Source: Trileptium ribeirensis
Taxonomy: Eukaryota; Nematoda; Enoplea; Enoplida; Thoracostomopsidae
Length of the DNA: 64,000 nucleotides
Direction of reading: 5' to 3'
Assembly: GCA_030248225.1 (NCBI GenBank)
Contig: JASANE010029930.1
Location: 1 to 64,000 of the forward strand
Position numbers and translations under genes: made by a program. Shown in pieces: positions 26,201 to 38,200 of the stretch (the stretch's first letter is position 1; each line of letters starts with the position of its first letter). The notes under the pieces were generated by a model that was not told where the DNA came from, did no database searches, and saw only the letters and a program-made list of their open reading frames with translations.

Positions 26201-29200
26201 GATTCTTATACGACGGCATTTGACACATCGGTTTTGATTGAAGACATTCCGCAAAAGTCGGTGAGTTTTCTAAATATAAATTATTTCGTAATTGATTGAT
26301 TTTTAACAATTAAAACGGAGCTACCGAAGCGAGCAAAGTTAAAATAGCTAAAATGGTTTTATGCTTGTTCTGTGCCAAGTCTGGCTATAGGTGTGTGTGC
26401 TTCGCAGTCCATATCTCTCGATGGGGCATCACATCGAAAAACGCAAACCAACTTTCGAAATCTGCTAACGCCGTCTACAACTATGTTTTCTGGGACAATC
26501 CCTTAACCACTGATGGCCCGAACATGTTTCGTGATTCCTTCGGCATGTTATTGTGTTTATGTCTTGAGACGAATCTTTGTTAGGTTGTCAAGCACGCGGT
26601 ATATGACGGGTTTGTTGGTGTCTTCAGGTTAATAGTTAATATATTGCTTTCAGTGCATCAAGAAGGGTATATATATATGTATATATAGATTTTTTGGTAC
26701 AGTAAATAACTACTATCAGACAAACATAAAGTTTGTGTATTCTAGAGGTTTAGGGTGGTATATATCACACACAAAACATGTTATACCTGATTGTGATTAC
26801 ATGTATTGGCACATATATATTAAACCACGCTCACTTCATTTTACCATCGCTTGCGACATATAAGTTTTTCGATATGCCCTGTTTTATGTTTTAACCTTGC
26901 CTTTGAAGTATCATGTTATATATTCTGTGTTATACTACTAGAAATCCTCAAGGTAGTTCAACTGATTCAAAAATTGTCAGCCATGAAATTGTTATTTGGC
27001 CATTTGGTGGTTTTAACTATTTCTGTCATGGCCAGACTCATCGGTCAAAGTGGTCATTTGATACGGAAATTATGATTGTTAATTTAGGTTAACGGAACTG
27101 CAACCAAAGATTCACGACATTCATTAAAGCTAGGAAAGCGTTTCCCACGCAGTTGCAAAGAACCAAATTCACCTTTACCATTCACAAACAAAGATTTGAT
27201 TGGCGTTGAAAAGGTGAGTTTTCATTGTATTTTGCCTCATTGTGATTTGAAATATGTATATATTAAATTTCTTGTTTCACAATTTCGCTCTATGTTTCAC
27301 TAACACATGTTTCATTGCTCAGCAAGGTACAAGAATCTTTCCAAATAGTCATTCAGTACTCTACGTCTTTCAGTATTTTTAGCGACGTGTTACTGGTGAT
27401 GTTTTACATGCCTTGAGAATAGCATTAAAGGAGGCATTTTGTGCTGTTCAACGTACAGAATGGATTTTGTTTAACATGAAGGTTTCGTGTGTGTGCGGAA
27501 ACGAGCATGAGGATTTGAAATTGGCGGTACCACGATCTGAACATGCTGTGAACAGGCCAACAGTAGCTCTTGTACAGTGTTTATAACGTAGTATGTAAGC
27601 AATGTATTTTAGTTATGTAGATGTGGGAACAGTGTTTAGTAAATTTTTAGCATCTTTTCTGAATCACATAATAGCCTATAGTAAGAATTGTGATTTCACT
27701 CGCAAGATATTTACCAACATTTTGTTATAAAATATTTTAGACTTGTCTTTTGTGACAAAAATATTAAGAACGGCGCCGCATTAGTGCAGCTTGTTAAATT
27801 ATCGTCATGCTATATTCAAATGCAGTCATATATAGACACAACATACCATAAAACTAGTGTTCGTTATAACTTCCTTCGAATAACAAGTCATTATTATTAT
27901 TCGTGCAGTTTTAACTAGGACTTGGCCGGTTATGTGTATCGACTAATATTCATCATTATTGGTATCTCGATATATTTGTAACATTTGTAATATATATATC
28001 AGGGTATAACCGGAACAGGAACCAGCAACCGGAACCGTCCATTTAAACCGGAACCGGAACCTGGTCTTCGAAATTTATATATATAGTAAAACAGATGATG
28101 GAAGAAATGAAGGTATAGTGCATTTAAAAAGCATTAAAATAACTTTTACATTAAACTTAATGTATTGCGATGGTATTATTGCCTTTCTGAAACTTTAAAG
28201 AGACTGAGGAACCTAATAATGTTTATTTATCGATCAAATATGTCGGTTTTTGGACATTCAGAGCAAAAAAATGTCTTCCACTATACACTATTGCGTATAC
28301 TGCTTCAAATCGAATGTGCTTACAAAGCTTGGAGCGCAGAATACACACTTTCGCACTGTCTCCAGTCGCAATGTTCCAAACATATGTAATATGTGAATAC
28401 ATTGATCAAGTTCCAACACAGCCAAACAAAATAAAGCATTAACTCAGCAATTTCCCGTGTGAAACGTAAGTAGGGCGTATAAATTCAGTAGGAATTTTTC
28501 ATCTTAATCTGCAGGAATTTGTTAACAAAACAAAGTCAGGTCGATGCTTGTAGAAGCTAATTGCACATTCAATAGTCTGCCGGGTATGCTCGAAATACAC
28601 CGGTCTAACTCGGTAACCGAGTATGGATTACGTAGCAGTACGTAGCGTAAGCTTGGCTAACATAAATTGCGTCAAGAACCAGCCAATGTGCTTGAAAACT
28701 TTGTAAATCTGTCGACATGGAAGTAAAGTAACATCTGCAGCGCAGCCAGAAACTGCGTTCTTGGTAATGAACTGTATTTATTGAAACTGTGTGAGCAGTA
28801 TTACAGTTTGTCTCATTTACTGCATTCTGATTACAAAAATTATCATCATTATCATCTACCTGACGGGCATTGATTGCCCAACGCTAGCCTAAACAGTGTC
28901 TCTGACCGCTGATCAGAAAATTACCTTACATTATTTTCTCATAGAACCATATAAACCAATATTTTCCAGGTTGCTACAGAAAAACATGTAACAAACGTAT
29001 GTGTAATAAAGGGAGTCTATTGGAGGCAGCGAAAGTGTTTATTGTGCGCTCCATGCGTTGTAAGCACATTTAGTTTGACGCAGTTAACGCAAGTGTGTAT
29101 AGTGGAAGGCATTTTTTGCTCTGGGTGTCCAAAAACCGACATGTTAATCGATAAATAAATATTATTAGCTTCTTCAGTCTCTTTAAAATTTCAGAAAGGC

Positions 29201-32200
29201 GATAATGTTTTCGTAATACATTAAGTTTAATGTAAAGCTACTTTAATACATTTTAATTCCAGTGTGCCTTCACTTCTTTTTTCATGTGTTTTACTATATA
29301 AGTTTCGAAGACCAGGTTCCGGATTCGGTTTAAATCGACGGTTCCGGTTGCTGGTTCCAATTATTCCCTGATATATGTATATATATATAATATGTTAATA
29401 CATTAAACACATATATATTTCGTTGGCGAATAATAGTATTCTAATATCGATTATCGGTGCTCTTCAATATCTGTCAAACTCTAGGATTATTTAAAACATT
29501 CTTCGTCGAATGTTTCATTCTGACTAGAGTTTACAGTTTAGTCAGGGAATAACCGGAACCGTCCATTTAAACCGGATCCGGAACCGGAACCTGGTCTTCG
29601 AAATTTATATAGTAAAACTACAGATGATGGAAGAAATGAAGGTATAGTGGATATAAAATGCATTAAAAATAAATTTTACATTTAACTTAATGTATTGCGA
29701 TGGTATTATTGCCTTTCTGAAACTTTAAAGCGACTGAGGAAGCTAATAATGTTTATTTATCGATCAAATATGTCGGTTTTTAGACATTCAGAGTCAAAAA
29801 TGCCTTCCACTATACACCATTGCGTATACTGCGTCAAATCGAATGCGCTTACAAAGCCTGGAGCGTAGAATACACAATTTCGCTCTGTCTCCAATCGCCT
29901 CCGTTTACTACACATACGTTTGTTGTATGTTCTTCTGTAGGAAACTTAAAATTATTGGTTTATATCATTCTAAGAGAAAATAATAGATAGAAGGAAATTT
30001 TCTGATCAGTGGTCAGAGTCACTGTTTAGGCTAGCGTTGGACAAACAGTGCCCGTCAGTTAGTTCATAATGATGATAACTTTCTAATCAGAATGCTATAA
30101 ATGAGACACACTGTGATGCTGCTCGCACAGTTTCAATAAATACAGTTCATTGCCAAGAAAGCAGTTTCTAGCTGCGTTGCAGATAACGTTAGTTTACTTC
30201 AATTTAGACTGATTTACCAAGTTTTCAAGCGCACTGGCGGGTGCTTGACGCAATTTATGTTAGCCACGCATACCCTAAGTACTTCTGCGTAAGCCATACT
30301 CTGTTACCGAGTTGGACCGATTTAATTCAAAAACGTATCCCACAGACTTCTGGATGTTTAAAATATCTGCTACAAGCATCGACCTGGCTTTGATTTAACA
30401 AACTCCTGCAGGTTATTATGAAAAATTCCTGCTCTAATTATGTGCCCTACTTACGTTTCACACGGCAAATTGGTTAGTTAATCTTTTCTTTTTCTTGGTT
30501 GTATTGGAGCTTGATCATTGTATAATATATATTACATATGTTTGGATTACAGGATGAAGCAAAAACGTGGAAAATTTCAAACCAAATTTTTAAACCGGAA
30601 TTCCGGTTCCGATATGGTTTTTGCCCCTTGCCGGAACCGGAATTCCGGTTACTCCCTGAGTTTAGTATATTGTTGGTAGGACCCCTAAAATATCACATTC
30701 AATACATATATCTCAGGGAATAACCGGAACCGTCCATTTAAACCGGATCCGGATCTGGTCTTCTAAACTTATATATAGTAAAACAGATAAAAGAAGAAAT
30801 GAAGCTACAGTGGATTTAAAATGTATTAAAAATAACTTTTACATTAAACTTAATGTATTGCGATGGCATTATTGCCTCCTTGAACTTTGAAGATACTAAG
30901 GGAGCAAATAGTGTTTATTTATCGATCAATATGCTGGTTTTTGGACCGCCACAAAAAATTGCCTTCCAGTATACAGCTTGCGTAAATTGCGTCAAACTGA
31001 ATGTGCTTGTAAATAAAAATGCTGGCTTGGAGCGTGGACTAAACACTTTCGCTGTCTCCAATCGCCTGCGTTTATTACACATATGTTTGTTACATGTTAT
31101 TCTATAGGCAACTTGAAATTATTGGTATATTTGGTTCTAAAAGAAAATAGAAGAAGGTATACTATAATTTTCTGATCAGTGGACAGAGACATTGTTTTTT
31201 GTTGAGATGTTGTTGAGACAACCAGTGCCCGTCAGCTAGATGATGATGATAACTTTCTGATCAGATGCTATAAATGAGGCAAACTGTTATACTGCTCGCG
31301 CAGTTTCAATAAGTACAGTTCATTCCCAAGAATGCAGTTTCTGGCTGCGTTGCAGACATGTTACTTTACTTCAGTGTAGACTGACTTACAAAGTTTACAA
31401 GCGCACTGGCTGGTGCTTGACGCAATTTATGTTAGCCAAGCTTACAGCTAAGCACTTCTAAATAATCCATACTCTGACCTGTCCACAGTGGGGGGTGGGG
31501 GGACCCCCCACTTTCCAAATCCCCCATGTTCGTGAGATTTTCCCCATGTCCTCCCCCCACTCGGCCGAAACCCGCCATGCTCAACTAATCCCAAAAATTT
31601 TTTTATGTCTGAAAATTTATCTTCTTTGTTTGCAAATTGTTTTTTAAACGTTAATTACCACTAGTTTATAATGCTAAAATATTGTTTTTAGCTTGAAAGT
31701 ACGTTCACAGTAGTAAAAATGCACGAAATTATGGAAATATTTTGTAGTATTTTTAAGCAAAATTTATCCCCCACTTTGAAATTTCCAAAGAGAATGAACA
31801 TGGGGGGGCCCCTGAAGTTCCCCCCACTTTTCGGAGGGCTGTGGACAGGCCAGATACTCTGTTACCGAGTTGGACCGGTTTAATTCTAACATACCCCGCA
31901 GACATCTGAATGCGTAAAATAGCTGCTACAAGCATCAAGGTGGCTTTGTTTTGTTAACAAACTCTTGCAGGGTCAAGATGAAAAATTGGTACTGAAATTA
32001 CGTGTCCTACTTACGTTTCACACGGCAATTTTCTCAATTAATCCTGGCTTTTGTTTGGTTGTATTGGAACTTGATCATTGCGTATATATTACATGTTTGG
32101 ACAACGGGTGAAGCAAACATACGAAAACTTCAAACAATATTTTAAACCGGAATTCCGGTATGGTTTTTCCTTTTGCCGGAACCGCAACCAGAACAAGATT

Positions 32201-35200
32201 TTCGCCGGAACCGGAATTTCGGTTACTCCCTAGTATGTATCTGTTATAATGCAGTATAGTTTAGTAATGGGAGCACAGTTGTATATGAATATCAGCATAT
32301 TTATTTTGGTCAGTTCCGCGCAATTTTCTTTGAATTTGAAATTTTATCTTGAATTTTGTTTTCTTCAATGTGTAGAATTAATAAGCTTGTAAGAATGTAT
32401 CAGTAAATTACTTCTGTGTCTCATATGTGCAGCAACCCTCTTTATACTTCGTCTTGTCTGGGTATACTTATAGTAAATTGTCAAGGTGTCATCATATGAA
32501 CGGTAATAACACCAAACGGGCAGTTTCAAATCAGATCATTGGGATGCAAACATTATTGCGATTATCGTTTTGATATGAATAAAAGTTGATAAAGTCTGTA
32601 TAGCAAAAATGTGATTGTAGCTTGTGCCGCAGCGACAGAAAAGGAAGTGCTGTCTGGCTAAACATAAAATTTATGGCTTCGGGTGAATGTGTTACGTCAA
32701 CGGGGTTCACCTTTCGCCTTATGTCAATAGTCTTGCCTGCCAGTCTGCTTCGTATGTTTACTTGATAGAAATCAAGTATAATGTTGCAGTATTATATATA
32801 TTTTTACAACTATAGTGTAAATTATATATACTGCGTGCGTCTTATCTAGATGGCGTACACATATTATTTCGAAATTTGTTTTATTCAAAATCCATCTATA
32901 TGTATAAAAACTATATTACATTTATATGCGCAAACGAAAAAATATTAGAGTTGCTAGACAATAATACCAATAATTGTACAAGTTACATATGTCAATTTAT
33001 GAAAGAAAAAATATACTAACATTAGTAACTCTAATAACTCTACACTCAGACTTTGTAGCAAAAGTAGAACTGTAAGAAATGCAACTACAGATTATTTTTT
33101 CAATATTTATCGTTGTTTTGGAATCAAGAGTTATCGTAAACGTTCATTTTCTGGTGCATTGGGGTGTAATTGAATTCTGAGTTGAGTGTAGGGGGTGAGG
33201 TGAATAATTCTTACTGAAGTATAGACAATAGTAAGATTGTATATACCATTGAAGTGCAGTGTTTATAATGCGTTGCATTGTTAACCTTTGAATATCTTAA
33301 CATATTTATTTTTGCGCTTGTTTCTTGAAATAGTTTAACCACGGAACGTTTAGACGCAGAACTTGTCATATTATATAATTTATTATACTGAATCTGTGAT
33401 TATAGAAATTATACATAATGACTCGGCGCCCATTGTGTTGTCATGTCCGACGGGGTGAGTTTAGTTCAATCATTATATTTTTAACGTCGAATATTATTTT
33501 CATTGTTAAATTCTAGTTTCCGCCTTTGATCCTGTCTGCCGAAGAAAAGAAGATATGCGAGAAGCACTCCATTTATCTGCCAACTCGGTACCCATTAACT
33601 AGAAAAGAGGAGCGAGATCTGAAGTTCGTACGCAGAAAAATCAGAAATAAGGTTACCATTTCATAATGTTGTAGTTCGTTTGGCTAAACTGTTACAATCC
33701 GAATTAAGGGTACATAATACCAAATCCGTTTAATTAAACGCAAAATAACGTTTGCTTCATGCAAATAATTTTAATTTTAACGCATTCAAACTTCAATTTG
33801 CTCTTATTAAAGATCAAAAAATTTGCTTTTATGTCCCTAACTGTAATTCTATTGCCCCTGTATCTTATATGTATACAACAATGGATTACCGGCGTTGCGA
33901 GCTATATAGTACATTATGTTTATTATCTTTTCATGTATCAAAATTTATATTCTTCGGATGGATGGATGGATAGATGGTAGATTCTAGCAACAGATAAATA
34001 CGTTTTAGTTAGTTAGCTACAGTAGTGCTTTCTGGGCGACTTAGTATTCATTTCGTACCAGGGTATCTCCCTGTTAAGTGCGGTTAATTTTCATTAAAAA
34101 AGAACGATTCGACAGATGCAATTAAAACACCATCTCATAACTCTAAGACAAACGTAGATACCGATACGCGGCAAAGTTATGTATATGTATGAATGCCGAA
34201 AACTTTGTGAGTATGAAGGCGCAAGCGTTATATCATTAAATACGGGTTTATTTTTAGGTATTTTTTACATTTTCCACAGTGCGGTTCTAAGATTACTGGT
34301 TGTGTCTAAACGTTGATTTTTGAATCTAGGTTGAAAATAGGTCAAAAATCTGGTTTATTGTAGCAAGAGCCGACATGATGTAAAATTGCAGCATTATTTG
34401 GTTGCAGGTTATTCGATTTTAGCTGCATGGGTTGAGATATTCAAATGTTCAGCATTTCTGGTCCTGGTATGTCTGCAAATATTTCCAACTAGTCTGCAAA
34501 ATTCAGAATACAAAAATGTTTGTGAAAATATGTGACTTAGCACCTCAGGCCGTCATTTACCCACATGTCCTTTGAATCTGAAGTGTCGCGTAATTTTGTG
34601 CCCAATTTTGAAGGCTTTTATTTCGCTGGAGATCCCATTTAGAAAACGAATAGACTATTCTAAGATTGTGTGTATAATTATGAAATAACGGTAATTTTAA
34701 AGCTTGGTGCTGGGTTTCGATCGCAGTATTTCAGCGCTTATTTTCACCAACGAAATCGGAATCGCTGTATTTATGTTCAGTTACGCGGCGGACAAGAATC
34801 GCAAAGATAAATTATTTCAGTGCCGAATTGTGTGTGACAAATACAAAAACTATTTTTGCATAGTTCCCATGTTTGAGGAAATCCTGCTTGCTATTGTTCG
34901 CGCTAGTTCAATTAAATTCATGTAGCATATATCGTGGGAACTACTGTTTCATATTATTTGTAAATATTAATGTTTTCCGGTTCAGCTTTCGGCGGAAGAA
35001 AGTCGTCGGAAGAAAAAGTTGTACGTTGATTCGTTGGAAACGCGAGTTGACGCGGCAACCGTTGAAAACCGAAATCTCAGAAAACAGGTCGATACGCTCA
35101 CACAGCAGAACAGGTGAATTTTATTGATTGGGCAATCGCTGAGATTTAATATACATATAATGTGATGTAATATTTTGATGAGTGTATTGTGCAGTGTTAA

Positions 35201-38200
35201 ATCTTAGGTATATATAGCTCTGAAAGTGCCTCGAACATAGCCTCGGTGCCACATAAATATTCAGCGCATTAAACTGCTTTTGGCTCACTTAACGCAATGA
35301 AAAGTTTGGTCGTATTATGACCTTTTTAATATAAGCAACATAACAACGCAAGAATATTTGTTTTCAAAATTGAGAATTTTAGGGTTTGCTTTAATTTTTA
35401 GGTTGTGTAAAGACAAAACCAGGTGTACAATAATTTAGACAGTCGACAATCGCATAAAATAGTTTGCGAAAGTCAACACAGTTTATGTGTTAAGAGTTCT
35501 TCAACTAGGTCAGCTTCTATTTCGTTGTTAAGCGCTATTTGAGGATTCTGCTTTTTATTTTGCGTTTTACATGATACTGTATTTATTGCGGCTGTGGAAA
35601 TACTAGACCGTGAAGGTCCATCCGTTTATGGGGTAAAGCCGCACGCATTCGTGGAAAAATTTTTGCAAAAATTGGGGCACAATTGGCAAAAATCGAAGTA
35701 AAATGCACAAAAAAGTCGCGAGAGGGAGGGCAACCTAAGGCTTAGGGGTACACTCTCATCGACACCTATGTACTAGAGCCCTTAAGGAAGTGAACTGTGT
35801 TTGTGCTTGTGTCTTAGGTCTCTGCTGGGAGAGTTGAAGAGGCTTCAGGCAATGATTGGCGGAAAAAACAGTCGAAAGGCTGCTCAAACCGGAACATGCT
35901 TAGCGGTGAGTTTTTTGTACTTATATAATATTTTTGTTTGACTCTGTGTCATTTCATCACTTAAAAGTGTGGTGGTAATATTATACGACGTTTTCTGATC
36001 GTTTTCGCTGTCACGAGAGAGACACAGTTCAGTACTGTTGATGTGTTTTGATCCTGGAAAAGCCCCATTTTTTGTTCTAAGTGTCCAACTTTAGTCCTGC
36101 CCATCTCCAATTTCGTATCGATTACCTGTTTTCAGTTGCAGTATCATGCGAATGACCTTTTAGGTGCAGAATGTTGTCCTGTATTTAAAGGAAAACGATT
36201 ACCAGTCACTGCGCGTTTTATGAATAATATTGCTGATTTTTATTTTCGTAATGTTTATTGTAAATTGTTTCTGAGCGATGTCCAATTTCATTCAGCTAAA
36301 TTATAGGTGGGCTCAGAATCTGGAAAATGCATTGTGATAAAAAAACTGATAGTTTTTAATACGAGGATATGGTCCCTGATTCATCGGAGCTCGAACACCT
36401 ATGGCCTGTAATGTTAAGTTGTACATACATTTTTGTGAATTTGAGACATCGTTGTTTTCTGAGCAACGAAATTATTGTTCATGCAGCCATTGTAAAGATT
36501 TTGGGGTCAATTTTATCCATTATGATTTCTGATGGTCAACTGCATCTGATATTGTCGTTTGATTATGTGCCCGCGCATTATTACAGTTAGTCAGACCCAT
36601 CTTTACACATGTAATTTTGTATCATCAACTATGTTTCTTGTTGACAATTATTGATTGAGTAAGTTCAAAGACGGTGCATATGTATAATTAATGTCGGAGA
36701 ATGTTTAGATATGGCCTAAAAGGGTATGTACATTATTTAGTTGTTCAGTTACTTAATGCACAAATTGGTTATAACTTTTAATTAGTTTCCTCAAGAATTC
36801 GGCTTCTCAGCTAATGCCAAAATTATGAAAATCACAGTGTTTTAGCACTTATAAGCATAATGTTCTTGAAACGTGGCTAACTATATTTACTGCAATAACA
36901 TAGTTAACTTTAGACAAAGTTTTTAGTTCACTTTTCCCGATGAGAAAACATAAACAGGCAAATGTGTACTTTCTTGGATGAAGACGGAGCATGATGTTTG
37001 AACGCTTGATGGCTTTGAGTTGCACGCAGTGGATAACCTCTATTTACGAGGTTCTGAAGTGGAAGTGTAAATTAATCACCATAATTACAACTGGATTACG
37101 GTCAAATCGTCTTATTAGCTCTGACATTAATTAATAGTTCCATAAAGTTACCTTTGCGACGTATTCTATGTTAACTAAAATACGTAGAATGAGTGTCCAC
37201 AAAAACATTTTTTAACCTAGTAAATCATTGTCTTCTACAAGATTCAAATTCATTGGCCAAGAGCTCTGCAAAAAATACTACTTTTGATTTGTACGGTACG
37301 CACAACGTGCGCTGATGTGCAATAAACTAGTATCAAGTATTGTAATAGTTTAATAACGTGATTTATTTTTATTATTTCATCAAAATTTGCTGCATGGTAT
37401 AGATAATTTTTCGTTATATAGCATTGCTCCAGTATACGCTATTTGAATTTCAGGTTATTTTGTTGTCGTTTGCATTACTTGTTGCTCCAAGTTATAATCC
37501 TTTCGGCAAGGGGAAGATGTCAAAACGCACACTTCAAGCATTACGACGCACACCTGTCAACGGTAGGCTTTATATTTGTTTTATTAGTATGTTTTGCACC
37601 AGTCAACAAAACATCAACTACCAGTCAATAAGGAGTACAAATAATCCTGGTCGACTGCGGTTGCAACAAAGAATATTTATATTAGACTGCCATATTATTG
37701 CGCCAGAATTGGTAGAATCACATCTATGTTGTGCAACGTTATGTTGAGCGTTCGTAGGTAGCTACTTTATTTATTTTTGGCATGCAATAATGTATACTAG
37801 TCTTTCTATGGTCCAAAGCAGTGCTACTGTATCAGCTGTGTGTACACATGGAGTTAATTTCTCCATTGAATTGGCAACATTGCACCCAACTTATATTTGG
37901 CTCCTTTAAACGTAATGTATCAATTTGTTATGGTTTTACAATACGCCGTTTTTGTTGCACATGCCTTGTATATCTGTAAATAAATTGATATTCTGAAAGT
38001 TTTTAGATTTCGTAGCGCCGGCCCAACCATGGCGCTCGAATTCACGCACACTGGTCTTAAACTGGGAGGTTCCCCGGCTCACGCCCTGTGGCAAAAGTTA
38101 CAACGAATAGGGAAACCAGAAATACATTCAAATATATACGTATACATATAAAATATAATTATAATAGTACGGTACACGAAAAACAATATTTTTCAAGTAT

